Shown piece after piece: positions 26,739-35,838 of a DNA stretch of 64,000 bases; the stretch's first letter is position 1; each line of letters starts with the position of its first letter. Under the pieces are notes generated by a model. The model searched no databases and had not been told where the DNA came from. It saw nothing but the letters and a program-made list of their open reading frames with translations. A program made the translations under genes and the position numbers. The DNA lies in contig NZ_CP012034.1 of assembly GCF_001050475.1 (NCBI RefSeq), forward strand, positions 1,240,001 to 1,304,000. The letters are read 5' to 3'. The stretch comes from Companilactobacillus ginsenosidimutans (lineage in GTDB: Bacteria > Bacillota > Bacilli > Lactobacillales > Lactobacillaceae).

Positions 26739-26865
26739 GTATCAAAAAAGAGCAAGCTATGTCACAGCTTACCCTTTTAGACAGCCGCTTAGAGAAACGG
26801 TGGCATGGTTAATTCAGAGTAGACCTCAACCTTCCAAAGTTGTTAAGGGTCTACTTTTTTTTTAA
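26739..26865 (+). ncRNA. Small RNA, probable antitoxin of a type I toxin-antitoxin locus
   Basis: About 125 nt from the expected start to a strong terminator (AGTAGACC...GGTCTACT, T9). It has no coding frame with a ribosome-binding site. Its 3' end overlaps the end of a convergent small membrane-peptide gene. CAGCTTACCC at 26765-26774 is repeated as CAGTTTACCC at 27026-27035 over the first codons of that gene, so the two RNAs could pair there, as in Fst/par systems. Confidence 0.6.
26818..26865. terminator. Terminator shared by the sRNA and the convergent peptide gene
   Basis: AGTAGACC/GGTCTACT stem with T9 on the plus side; the peptide stop codon lies inside it. Confidence 0.8.
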
Positions 26866-27039
26866 TTTCTTGATAAATGACCGCCAGGAAATGATGACCC
26901 ATCTTAATACCTTCAGAAAGATACAAGTTTCCAAAGAAATACGTATTAACATAGTCAAGACACCCAGTATCAAATATAGGATCGTAGTTATGGCTCTTCC
27001 TTTCCTAGAATGCTTATAACGTATGCAGTTTACCCGCAT
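26851..27039 (-). CDS. Candidate type I toxin: small basic membrane peptide
   Basis: 62 aa from ATG 27039, preceded by GAGG with 8-nt spacing. GTG 27069 and ATG 27045 are less well placed. Sequence features: basic N-terminus (RYKHSRKGR), one membrane helix (AITTILYLILGVLTMLIRI), then LRWVIISWRSFIKKLKKK, a Trp- and Lys-rich amphipathic tail. Basic-flanked single helices of this kind are typical of membrane-acting toxins (Fst, BsrG, holin-like). Convergent with the sRNA and overlapping its terminator. I do not recognise a named family. Confidence 0.5.
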   Translation of the reverse strand: MRVNCIRYKHSRKGRAITTILYLILGVLTMLIRISLETCIFLKVLRWVIISWRSFIKKLKKK

Positions 27040-27231
27040 AGGCATCGCCTCTGAGTTAGAATTTGCCACCGCTCTCCAAACCTCTGTCGTGGATTAATCA
27101 TAGCATATAACATGAAGATATATTGAAATCATTGGTTTTACTGACTAGAAAAATATAAACTTACATTAGTGGAAGGACGGTTCGGCCGTTCGTGGTAATA
27201 GTGCTAGTCACGATTATCATTATTGTTATAT

Positions 27232-27266
27232 TGAAAAAGGCCAACTCATACGAGTTGACCTTTTTT
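27232..27266. terminator. Terminator of SLAP gene 2
   Basis: GGTCAACTC gtat GAGTTGGCC stem with T tracts. Confidence 0.85.
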
Positions 27267-27278
27267 GATTACAATGAA

Positions 27279-28838
27279 TTAGTTAAAGTGAACACCAGTA
27301 CTTGCCATTACCCATTCATCAGTTGATACACGGTAATATGTGTTACCTTGTGCATCAGTGGCTGATTTATCTGTGAACCATGCCGACAAGCCAGCTAAGC
27401 CACGATTTGAACGGTCGCCGTTAACGCTAAACAATGCGTAAACGAAGCCTTCAGGGCCGTCTAATGAAACTGTGTGGTTACCTGAAAGATCAGTAACATT
27501 GTGTAAACCAGCTGAAGTATCTTTAACAGCAAAAGTTACGTCAGAAGCGTTAACCCATTCGTGAGTAGAAACACGATATTGTTTAACACCAGTTTTTGAA
27601 TTTACACGATATTGATCAGTTTGCCATGCTGAGTTAGCAGCAACCATACGTGAAGTCACAGCGTTATCATCGTTTGATAAAGCAGCATTTGAGCCACCAA
27701 CAGTAACGATACCAGCTTGTGAAGTTGTATCCCATGTACCGTTGTCTGTGTTTGTGTCAGTATCTGTGTCTGTATCACCATTGTTGTTATCATCAGGATC
27801 TACATCTGATGATCCAACTTTTATTTCACGAACGAAGTAAACAGAATTAGTTGAAGCATCAATATCAACATCACTTGCTGCAGTGCCATTTAAAGTAATT
27901 TGAGTAGAACCATCATGGTGCATTTGTTCAAGCATTGCTGAAACATTAACAGCTTTATCATCAAATTTAAGTTGTACTGGTTGATAGTATACTGCTCCAT
28001 CAACATTGAAATCAGCACCTAATTTAGCGTAATTATTTCCTCTAGCACGAGCATCAGAAGTATTGTTGTACAAGTTACCAGGGTTTGAAGTATAAGTAAC
28101 ATTTGTATTGTTAGTATCTGTAACTTTTGTATCAGTAACACTATCTGTCAATGTTGGATCAACAGTTTTTGAATTTAAATCAACGTTTAAAGGATTGGTA
28201 AATTTAACATTAAGTGAACTTGCTTGTACAGTTTCCTTTGTATTGTTTGTAAATGTAAGGAAGTGGTTGGCAACATTAGTTGTTGCATCTTTGGCTGCGG
28301 GGTCCTTTGCAGTAATGAGGATTTGGAATGATTCCCCATTTCCATTATTTGCCATATTAGCAATTAATTTTTGGAAATTATTGTCATCTTTTGCTCCAGA
28401 AATTGTAACGTCCAAATTAGCACTAGCAATTTTCTTAAGAGTTTCTGATCCAGCTGTATCCCCTTTAATAGCACCTGTCTGTGTAAGAATTTGACTAAGC
28501 TGATAGGCACTGATTTTTTTATTATTATTGTCTAAAAGTACTTGAAGACTAGCTTTATTAAGCGGATTATCCTCATCATAAACAACATCTTTTAAATCAG
28601 ATATAGCAGTTGCAGCATCTTGTTCAGCTGTAGTCTTAGCAGCTTCCGTTTTTCCTGCTTGTGCTGCTTTGTCCTTCAAATCACTTGCTGCAGTTTTAAA
28701 AGCTGATTTAATAACATTTACAAAATCTGAAAAGCCATCAGCTTGCACTGTTTGTGGTTGACTAACAGCGTTAGTAACAACCGGTGAAACAGCTAACAAT
28801 GTGGCAGTAGCTATTCCTATATACTTAATTTTTTTCAT
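27279..28838 (-). CDS. SLAP-domain surface protein 2
   Basis: 519 aa. Signal peptide about 1-34. An Ala/Lys-rich helical stretch (35-80), then the same two N-terminal domains as protein 1 (DVVYDEDNPLN, KKISAYQLSQILTQTG, HFLTFTNNTKE; then YYQPVQLKFDD, ITLNGTAA, YFVREIKVG). An Asp/Thr-rich linker (about 350-372: DTDTDTDTN) replaces the poly-Asn linker of protein 1. Two SLAP modules (YRVSTHEWV, YYRVSTDEWV). ATG 28838 with GGGGAGGATATA. A diverged duplicate of protein 1, exported and wall-bound without LPXTG. Confidence 0.85.
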   Translation of the reverse strand: MKKIKYIGIATATLLAVSPVVTNAVSQPQTVQADGFSDFVNVIKSAFKTAASDLKDKAAQAGKTEAAKTTAEQDAATAISDLKDVVYDEDNPLNKASLQVLLDNNNKKISAYQLSQILTQTGAIKGDTAGSETLKKIASANLDVTISGAKDDNNFQKLIANMANNGNGESFQILITAKDPAAKDATTNVANHFLTFTNNTKETVQASSLNVKFTNPLNVDLNSKTVDPTLTDSVTDTKVTDTNNTNVTYTSNPGNLYNNTSDARARGNNYAKLGADFNVDGAVYYQPVQLKFDDKAVNVSAMLEQMHHDGSTQITLNGTAASDVDIDASTNSVYFVREIKVGSSDVDPDDNNNGDTDTDTDTNTDNGTWDTTSQAGIVTVGGSNAALSNDDNAVTSRMVAANSAWQTDQYRVNSKTGVKQYRVSTHEWVNASDVTFAVKDTSAGLHNVTDLSGNHTVSLDGPEGFVYALFSVNGDRSNRGLAGLSAWFTDKSATDAQGNTYYRVSTDEWVMASTGVHFN

Positions 28839-28964
28839 TATATCCTCCCCAGGATTTGAAATTTCGAAGCTAACCTTAAGATTAGCCGCGTAAATAAAAT
28901 TATATAAGAATAGATAATATCAAACAAACAATATTTTTATGTTTAACAATTTCTTAGACAACAA

Positions 28965-28998
28965 AAAAGGCCAACTCCGGCAAGGGGGTGGCCTTTCA
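28965..28998 (-). terminator. Terminator of SLAP gene 3
   Basis: GGCCACCCC...GAGTTGGCC hairpin and TTTTTTG on the minus strand, about 135 bp after the stop. Confidence 0.75.
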
Positions 28999-29132
28999 GG
29001 TACTAATCCTTAATCAAAAAAATTAGTGGTGTATATTTTCCATCTCTTATAATATCGAACGATTGAACCAAAAGCTACAACTTTCGTGGCGTTATATCAA
29101 CAAACAATATTTCCACATAACCAGCGGATATA

Positions 29133-30491
29133 TTAGTTCGTCAAACTAACACCTTCGCCAAGCTTAATCCATTCGTCAGTCGAAACACGGTAGTAAGTAT
29201 TGCCGTTGTCGTCAGTCGCAAACTTGTCAGTGAACCATGTCGTGTCACCAGCAATACTGCGAACCGAACGCGATCCATCAGCCTTAAATAAAGCGTAAGT
29301 ATATTTGGCAGGACCAGCAAGTCTAACATTTTGCTTACCATCGAAGTTCGTTTCACCAGAGAAAGCAGTCGTAGCAAGATTTGATGATTTTTGTGTCACA
29401 GTCAAGAATTTCTCACGTACCCATTCGTGTGTAGAAACATGATATTCAATCTCACCGGATTTAGGATTGATTCTGTACTCGTTGGTTGCCCAGCCAGATC
29501 TAGGAGCCAAACCACGTGAAGTAGTTAAATCAGAATCATCTTGAAGTTCAGCTGAAACATTACCTACGGTAACCGAGCCTTTGCTTTGAATAATTTGCCA
29601 ATCAGCAGCATCAGTTGAAACGTTTGATGTTTGGTTAGGTTTTTTCTGTTGATTGTTATTATTAACCTTGTTCAATCCGGCATTGTTCTTGAAAATAATA
29701 TTGGTTGCATGTTTTTTATTTGAGGCATCTGTTAAAGTTACGCTAATCTTAAATTGTTTTCCTTTACCTTGTTTTGCAGCATTAATTTGATTTTGTAATG
29801 TTTGAGCATCAAGAATGCCTCCAAATTCGATAGTTGCTTTATTATCTGTCAAGGCTTTTCCAATAGTTGCAACAGCATCAGGGTCAAAACCATAATTGAC
29901 TAATCCAAGCTGGTTAAACTTATCATTATGAATAGGTGTTTTATATAAAGTTATAAATTCAGAAAAATCAGGCATTGGATTGTTATCATCATAAACAACG
30001 TTGGATAAAGATGTTAACGCATCATCAATTGACATTGTCGAGTTAGTATCATCTTTTGCTGGATTCTTCTTATTCTTTCCAGTTATAGAATTGATTACAT
30101 TGGAAGCTAACTGTTTGCCTCCATCTTCAAATTTTTGTACAACAGTTTGTAAACCTTTTTTTGCTTGATCCTCTGCAAAACCCGTCGCAGTGTGAACGGC
30201 CGTATTAACTGCCCCAGTTGCCATATTTTTGATGCCACTGGCAAGATTGCCCCAAAAACCAGCAGGTGCAATAGTATCTGTACCTTGTTGTGTATCATCA
30301 AAAGTCTCAACACTCCTTGGTTGAGCGACAGGAGCTTGGTTTTGATCCTGTGTAGTATTTCCCTGTCCTTGAACAGGAACGCTCTGTTGCGTTGCATCTG
30401 CGGCGTGTGCAATGTTTGTTGGTGTCACGATTGTTGGAGCAATGGCTAACAATGTAGCGGCTGTAATTCCTAAATATGTGTATTTTTTCAT
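29133..30491 (-). CDS. SLAP-domain surface protein 3, lacking the middle domain
   Basis: 452 aa from ATG 30491 (GGGAGGG upstream). Signal peptide about 1-31, a Gln/Pro-rich stretch, then a long amphipathic helical region (GFWGNLASGIKNMATGAVNTAVHTATGFAEDQAKK and on, about 80-150) not seen in its neighbours. The NVVYDDNNPMPDF domain follows with NIIFKNN. The YYQ...VREI middle domain is absent; a short Asn/Gln linker leads directly to two SLAP modules (YHVSTHEWV, YYRVSTDEWI). Either a deletion derivative or an older form of the family. Confidence 0.82.
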   Translation of the reverse strand: MKKYTYLGITAATLLAIAPTIVTPTNIAHAADATQQSVPVQGQGNTTQDQNQAPVAQPRSVETFDDTQQGTDTIAPAGFWGNLASGIKNMATGAVNTAVHTATGFAEDQAKKGLQTVVQKFEDGGKQLASNVINSITGKNKKNPAKDDTNSTMSIDDALTSLSNVVYDDNNPMPDFSEFITLYKTPIHNDKFNQLGLVNYGFDPDAVATIGKALTDNKATIEFGGILDAQTLQNQINAAKQGKGKQFKISVTLTDASNKKHATNIIFKNNAGLNKVNNNNQQKKPNQTSNVSTDAADWQIIQSKGSVTVGNVSAELQDDSDLTTSRGLAPRSGWATNEYRINPKSGEIEYHVSTHEWVREKFLTVTQKSSNLATTAFSGETNFDGKQNVRLAGPAKYTYALFKADGSRSVRSIAGDTTWFTDKFATDDNGNTYYRVSTDEWIKLGEGVSLTN

Positions 30492-30506
30492 GGTATTCCC
30501 TCCCAA

Positions 30507-30830
30507 ATTTGAAACGTGGTATGTGGTGCTGTAGCGCTACGTTTGCGCAATTTGAGAATATTGCTAATGGGCATTTTCCACAATCGATATTTTTGTTTCT
30601 TAACTTCTACTTAACTTTAAATTTACACAAAATTTACAATAGGAATTAGTCTTAATAATTATAAATTAAATGCTTTATACACTGCTTATATTGCTGTTGT
30701 AACACTCATTAACTTGGATATAACATCATTATTCAAACTATATTTCACCAAGTATAATATTTTGTATAAAAAATTAAATTCTATTTACGCCACACATTCT
30801 CATCATCTGTCCATAACTAAATCAGAGCAT
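30507..30830. other. Intergenic region upstream of SLAP gene 3
   Basis: Contains the palindrome GTAGCGCTAC at about 30530, shortly before the start of gene 3, and otherwise AT-rich DNA. A plus-strand frame at 30714 lacks a ribosome-binding site and runs into SLAP gene 4, so it is not called. Confidence 0.4.
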
Positions 30831-30866
30831 GAAAAAAGCCACCAAATTATATTTGATGACTTTAGT
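30831..30866 (-). terminator. Terminator of SLAP gene 4
   Basis: AGTCATCAAAT...ATTTGGTGGCT hairpin followed by TTTTTT on the minus strand. Confidence 0.8.
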
Positions 30867-30907
30867 TATATTTTTATATTTAATTCGAATTATGAGTTGG
30901 AATTAGA

Positions 30908-32377
30908 TTATTTAAAGTTTACACCGTTACCTGCACGTACCCATTCGTCAGTTGATACACGGTAGTATGTATTACCAGCAGCATCGTTGGCAGTTCTGTT
31001 TGTATACCAAGCAGTGTTACCACCTAATCCACGGCTAGCTTGTTTACCAGCAGCGGTGAACAATGTATATACAAATCCATCAGGACCGTCAAGTGAGACA
31101 ACGTGATCGCCGATATCATTAAAGTTACCTAATCCATAACCTGTAACTTCATTACTTGTAAAGTCTACATCAGATGCATTTACCCATTCGTGAGTAGATA
31201 CACGGTATTGAACAACACCAGTCTTAGAGTTTGTACGATACTTATCTGTTTGCCAACCAGAATTGTTTGCAACAGAACGGTTTGTAATCTTGTTATCATC
31301 ATCGTACAACTTAGCTAGTGGTGAAGTTTTAACAGTTACAACACCTTTGTTGTCAGTTTCAACCCATTCACCATTGTCAGGTGTAGTTGTTGTCTTGCCA
31401 ACGTTGATTTCACGAACGAAACGAATTGTATTTCCATTAAATTGTGAAAGGTTAGCTTTTACAGCAGGTGTTCCATTAAGAGTGATTGAACCACCATTTT
31501 GAGCTTGCATGCTATCAAAAATCTTTTGAACATTAACCGCTGAATCTACAGTAAGTTCAACAGCTTGGTAATATGTTGCGCCATCTTGATCAAATGTCTT
31601 ACCAGTAAATGTGTTTTGGTTTGTGTTATCTAATGCATCTTTTGACTTAGTATAAATTTGTGCTGATGGGTTAACTTTTGTAATTTTAACATCATTACCC
31701 TTTTGGTCAGTGATGTTTGCGTCAACACTAGTTGTTAATAATGGAGTAGTTGTTGATGAATTTAAATCAACATCCAATGGGTTTTCAAAGTTAACACCTA
31801 ATTGTGTTACACCTTCATCAACATCGGTATTCTTTATAAATGCATAAGATTTACTTTGGCCATCAATAGCTTTGCCATCTTTATAAGCAGTAACTTGTAG
31901 ATATGAAGTTCCACCGTTCTTACCATTTTGTGTGGCTTCACGTGTAAAGTTTTGCTTCAACATAGGTTTGCCATTAGAATCAACACCTGTAACACCAAAT
32001 GTTACACCTGCTTCTTTAAGTGTATTGATTGCATCTGAAGACAATGTCAAGTTTGCGTTATTCAAATCGCTCATAGGAGCTAAATTCATTAAGTCAGTAT
32101 ATGATAAGTCTGTTTTAGCTTTTGAGGCTCCTTCTTCAGTACCCCAGTTACTAGCAATATCTGAGAAACTAGGAAATGCATCTTTAACTGAATATGTCTT
32201 TGAATTGTTCAAACTTGAATTGAAAAATTGATTCAAGACAGTTGTAACGTTTGAATCAACAGTGGCAGCTTGAGCTGTTTGTACATTAGTTGTTGAATTT
32301 ACGATTGGTGCAGCAATTGGAGCAACTGTTAATAGAGCAGCGGCAGCAATTCCAGCGTATTTAATATTATTCTTCAT
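30908..32377 (-). CDS. SLAP-domain surface protein 4
   Basis: 489 aa from ATG 32377 (GGGGAGGATTAC upstream; the longer frame to 32440 is rejected). Signal peptide KYAGIAAAALLTVAPIAAP, nearly identical to those of proteins 5, 7 and 8. The N-terminal domain has SYTDLMNLAPMSDLNNANL. The middle domain shows NFENPLDVDLNSSTTTP, YYQAVELTVD, ITLNGTPA and IRFVREINVG. Two SLAP modules end YRVSTHEWV and YYRVSTDEWV. Exported, non-covalently wall-bound. Confidence 0.85.
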   Translation of the reverse strand: MKNNIKYAGIAAAALLTVAPIAAPIVNSTTNVQTAQAATVDSNVTTVLNQFFNSSLNNSKTYSVKDAFPSFSDIASNWGTEEGASKAKTDLSYTDLMNLAPMSDLNNANLTLSSDAINTLKEAGVTFGVTGVDSNGKPMLKQNFTREATQNGKNGGTSYLQVTAYKDGKAIDGQSKSYAFIKNTDVDEGVTQLGVNFENPLDVDLNSSTTTPLLTTSVDANITDQKGNDVKITKVNPSAQIYTKSKDALDNTNQNTFTGKTFDQDGATYYQAVELTVDSAVNVQKIFDSMQAQNGGSITLNGTPAVKANLSQFNGNTIRFVREINVGKTTTTPDNGEWVETDNKGVVTVKTSPLAKLYDDDNKITNRSVANNSGWQTDKYRTNSKTGVVQYRVSTHEWVNASDVDFTSNEVTGYGLGNFNDIGDHVVSLDGPDGFVYTLFTAAGKQASRGLGGNTAWYTNRTANDAAGNTYYRVSTDEWVRAGNGVNFK

Positions 32378-32681
32378 TTGTAATCCTCCCCAGGATTTAA
32401 AATTTTTGAAATAATTTTTTGAAATGTGGTATCTTTCCACAACACCTAGTATATGTGTTTATTTATTGTGAATCAATTTAACAACTAATATTATTCATAA
32501 CTGTAATGTTAATGTAGCATTGAAATACTTTTGAAATACATAGATGCCCCTTTTCTGCATTTTGGTGCAAATTTATATCCAATAATTATATTTCTAAAGT
32601 TTAACTGAGAAAGTTATTAACACAAATGTAACCTGTTTGAGTATTATTTTATATTTCACAAACTATTAACATTTCTGAATA
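32378..32681. other. AT-rich 5' region of SLAP gene 4
   Basis: About 300 bases with no gene. It must hold the promoter of gene 4; no confident -35/-10 pair could be singled out. Confidence 0.35.
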
Positions 32682-32712
32682 CAAAAAAGACCTGCCAAAT
32701 GGCAGATCTCTT
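32682..32712 (-). terminator. Terminator far downstream of SLAP gene 5
   Basis: AGATCTGCC attt GGCAGGTCT then TTTTTTG on the minus strand, about 300 nt after the gene 5 stop. Confidence 0.85.
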
Positions 32713-32960
32713 TGTTGGATAGATATTGATGTTTCCTTTTGTTTAAAACCGTACAGCCCCACTTCTGTAAAAAAGGTCGGTTTTATTACATTGGTCTAAC
32801 CCAAATCAGGGTCCGACGTATCAAGGGATACGCTGTTGAGTAGTTAATGGCCTCATCATAAGACATCAACTAAAGAGTCAAAAAATATAAAAGCTCTTGG
32901 ACCCGCAATCTGCGATCATGTGATCTCTCAGATGCGTATTTCTTAATTATTAATTCAAAT
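32713..32960 (-). ncRNA. Structured non-coding region: long 3' UTR of SLAP gene 5 or a separate RNA
   Basis: On the minus strand, GGGTCC (about 32900) can pair with GGACCC (about 32815), GTATC ccttGATAC forms a hairpin, and AAAACCG...ACAG...CTGT...CGGTTTT forms a strong final hairpin before the terminator. It is more GC-rich than surrounding spacers and has no supported reading frame. No Rfam family recognised. Confidence 0.45.
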
Positions 32961-33011
32961 CAAATTTGATTCAAATTCAAATGGATAGTTCTGAACTAAA
33001 TTTAATTAAAA

Positions 33012-34589
33012 TTAGTCAGTAATAACTGTTAGGCCTTCACCTGCAGTTAGCCATTCGTCTGTTGATACACGGTAAACTGTGTCACCATCAGAATTCTTAG
33101 CAGTCTTATCAACTAACCAACTTGAATCTCCTGCAATACCACGTGTAGCAGCTTTACCATTTGATTTAGAAAGATTATAAACCATCTTAGCATTGTCAAG
33201 TTTTACAACCATCTTACCCTTAACGTCTTTTACATCTGTAAATGAGATTTCAGGAGAAGTTGTGTTACCATTTCCGTCAATATTCTCATCTTTAGCAATG
33301 TATGAAACTTTCTTTGCATCAACCCATTCGTCTGTTGATACACGGTATTGAACATCGCCGTTTGAATTTGTACGTTTCTTATCATTTCTCCACGCAGTAT
33401 CTTCACCAAGTGAACGGTTTTTAACTGTTTCATTCTTTGTATTTACCATTGAAGCAACTTTGTCTCCAACTGTAACAATACCGTCAATATCTTCTACTTT
33501 CCAATCAGATGCTGGATCGCCCACTTTAACTTGACGTAAATATGAGATTGTCAATGATGGGTTTGCTGTATCGTCACCTTTATCATACTTATATTCATAT
33601 GATTTTGCGTTTTCACCATTAATTTTGATTGCGTATCCATCTTCACCTGCTAGGTAATTATTAACAATGGCATTTAAACTATTTGCAGTAGTTGTTCCAT
33701 CAATAAAACCAAGTTGTTTTGCTGAAATTGTAACATCAACTGCTTGATAGTATGTATTTCCTTTGGCACCAAACACATTGTCATTCAATTTGTCATCAGT
33801 TTCTTGTGATTTATTGATTGCTGCTTTTTTATTTTTGTAAATATCACTGATTTCAACACTATCATGTTTAACTTCTTTACCAGTTTGATCTGATAAGTTA
33901 ATTTTTGCTGAAGTTGACAATGTTGCATTAACAGTTTTTGAACCACTCTTAACCATCAATGGATTTTCAAATGAAGCATTTAATGTTTTAACTTCATGAG
34001 TGTCTTCTGCAGGTGTTACATCATCTCTATTTGTAAATGTAAAATCTTTAACATTGTGCTTGATTTGATTTTTGTCATCTGTCTTTTGAACATATGTCAT
34101 ATCAAATTGAACTCTGACAGCTTCAGGAGTAACAGTTGCTTCACTGCCTGTTCCGAATTTGTAAATTTTTTTCAAATCATGTTTATTCAACTGAGCGCCA
34201 TTTGCGTCAAGAAGTGAAACTTTAACTGATGTGTTTGTCCATAGGTTATCAATTGTATGATCTCTCAAATCTTTATTGAAAGCAGAAGCAGCTGCATCCG
34301 CATCAAAGGCATCATGCATCACATCTTTTTGATAAAAATCACCCGCAACAGCTTGTTGAACTAAAGTTTTTAATTGAATACCTGATAGCTTGCCATTTTT
34401 ATATTGTGACATGAACAAATCAACTTTGTCAGTATCTGTAGCTGGTGTGTTCAAAGTAACTTTTGTTGCTGGTGTTTCTGCAGCAGCTTGAACTGTTTGT
34501 GTACCTGCGCCTACCACTGGTGCAGCTACTGGAGCTAGTGTTAATAATGTAGCAGCAGCGATTCCTGCGTATTTAATTCCCTTTTTCAT
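33012..34589 (-). CDS. SLAP-domain surface protein 5
   Basis: 525 aa. Signal peptide (KYAGIAAATLLTLAPVAAP). The N-terminal domain is more diverged than in proteins 1-4 (DKVDLFMSQYKNGKLSGIQL, VRVQFDMTYVQKTDDK, FTFTNRDD). The middle domain keeps SFENPLMVKSGSKTV, YYQAVDVTI, IKINGEN and ISYLRQVKVGD. Two SLAP modules (YRVSTDEWV, VYRVSTDEWL). Highly Lys/Asp-rich. ATG 34589 with GGAGGATTTATAC. Own terminator after a long structured spacer. Confidence 0.85.
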   Translation of the reverse strand: MKKGIKYAGIAAATLLTLAPVAAPVVGAGTQTVQAAAETPATKVTLNTPATDTDKVDLFMSQYKNGKLSGIQLKTLVQQAVAGDFYQKDVMHDAFDADAAASAFNKDLRDHTIDNLWTNTSVKVSLLDANGAQLNKHDLKKIYKFGTGSEATVTPEAVRVQFDMTYVQKTDDKNQIKHNVKDFTFTNRDDVTPAEDTHEVKTLNASFENPLMVKSGSKTVNATLSTSAKINLSDQTGKEVKHDSVEISDIYKNKKAAINKSQETDDKLNDNVFGAKGNTYYQAVDVTISAKQLGFIDGTTTANSLNAIVNNYLAGEDGYAIKINGENAKSYEYKYDKGDDTANPSLTISYLRQVKVGDPASDWKVEDIDGIVTVGDKVASMVNTKNETVKNRSLGEDTAWRNDKKRTNSNGDVQYRVSTDEWVDAKKVSYIAKDENIDGNGNTTSPEISFTDVKDVKGKMVVKLDNAKMVYNLSKSNGKAATRGIAGDSSWLVDKTAKNSDGDTVYRVSTDEWLTAGEGLTVITD

Positions 34590-34800
34590 GTATAAATCCT
34601 CCCTGGATTTAAATCTTTTTTATTAGTGGGCTGTCCCACAGCTAAAAAGTATATGGAAGAATTAACCTGAAAACAATGTGGAATTTGGTATAGAACGATA
34701 TTGTATATTTTATCGATTTAACAAAATATTTTTACATATTATATTAATATTTTCCCGAGATTTCTCATGATTATTTCATTTAGTGTTATAAATTGAGCGT

Positions 34801-34834
34801 AAAAAAAAGAGGACTCACAATTGAGTTCTCTTCT
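34801..34834 (-). terminator. Terminator of SLAP gene 6
   Basis: AGAGAACTC aatt GTGAGTCCTCT stem with T8 on the minus strand. Confidence 0.85.
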
Positions 34835-34846
34835 ATAATATACAAA

Positions 34847-35671
34847 TTAGTCAGCTAATGCTGATGTTGCTGTATTTGTTTGTGCTGCTGGAATGAATCC
34901 GGCATCTTTTTCAGCAACGTATTCTGATGTTGATACACGGTAGAATACTTGACCATCACGTGCAACACGTTGTGTGTCTGTAAACCAGTTAGTATTAGGG
35001 CCTAATGCTCTTGTACCGATGGCGTTACCTTTTTCGTCATAAAGACGTGCAGGTGTTGATGAAGTAACCTTTACAGTACCCTTTGTTGGGATGTCATAAA
35101 AGTTAGATGATGATTGTCCTGGTGTGTCTGAACCTGAAACTGCACGAACGATAATGAAGTAGCCGTTGCCATTTGCGTAGTTAGTGTAATTCATTTCTGC
35201 ACCATTAAATGTGATTTTTGCTGGTGAGTATGGAATTTGCATTGATAACAATGCGTTGTTTGTATCCAAACCATTAACCTTTAGATAAACTCTTTGATAG
35301 TAAGTTGTGTCTTTTTGTACTGATGTATCTTTTGTAAGGTCTGCAGTTCTCATGTATGTAGCACCCTCACGTGTTGTATACAACTTGTTGTCACCATATC
35401 CTGTAGCACCGATTGATTGGTTATCAGAAATTGAAGTGGCACCAAGATCTGATGCATTAATCTTTGTTAATGCATACATACCTGTACCTGATTGTACTTG
35501 AACATCGTTGTTATAAGTAACATTGATTGATGGGCCTTCGAAATGTCCAGCCTTGTCATAATAAACATCCTCAGCATGAGCTGTTGTTGCGCCTGTTGCC
35601 AAAGTAGCAGCTGGTGCAAGTGATAGTAGAACAGTTGCAGAAATTAACAATGATTTTGTGATTTTTTTCAT
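34847..35671 (-). CDS. SLAP-domain surface protein 6 (short, one SLAP module)
   Basis: 274 aa, about half the size of its neighbours. Signal peptide 1-33. It goes directly to the middle domain (TYNNDVQVQSGTGMYAL, TYYQRVYLKVNG, ITFNGAEMNY, YFIIVRAVSG) and has one SLAP module (ARLYDEKGNAIGTRALGPNTNWFTD...FYRVSTSEYV) plus a short tail. This module matches the classical Lactobacillus SLAP pattern most closely. It shows that the middle domain plus one SLAP is the minimal family unit. ATG 35671 behind GAGGAGGGATAT. Confidence 0.83.
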   Translation of the reverse strand: MKKITKSLLISATVLLSLAPAATLATGATTAHAEDVYYDKAGHFEGPSINVTYNNDVQVQSGTGMYALTKINASDLGATSISDNQSIGATGYGDNKLYTTREGATYMRTADLTKDTSVQKDTTYYQRVYLKVNGLDTNNALLSMQIPYSPAKITFNGAEMNYTNYANGNGYFIIVRAVSGSDTPGQSSSNFYDIPTKGTVKVTSSTPARLYDEKGNAIGTRALGPNTNWFTDTQRVARDGQVFYRVSTSEYVAEKDAGFIPAAQTNTATSALAD

Positions 35672-35796
35672 ATGTAATATCCCTCCTCAACATACTCCAG
35701 TATGTCTACGTTAATAGTATTATATTAAACAACTTATTTAAAGGTATTTGTAATAATTTAACATAATTGCAAAGTTGTCTCATTTTACCATCGCAT

Positions 35797-35827
35797 TAAA
35801 AAAAGACTCACATTCGTGAGTCTTTTT
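35797..35827 (-). terminator. Terminator of SLAP gene 7
   Basis: AGACTCAC gaat GTGAGTCT then TTTTTTT on the minus strand. Confidence 0.88.
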
Positions 35828-35838
35828 CCGTATTCTAA

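Noticed and set aside
30714..30965. 83-codon plus-strand frame
   Set aside because: No ribosome-binding site; enters the 3' end of SLAP gene 4 antisense and spans its terminator.
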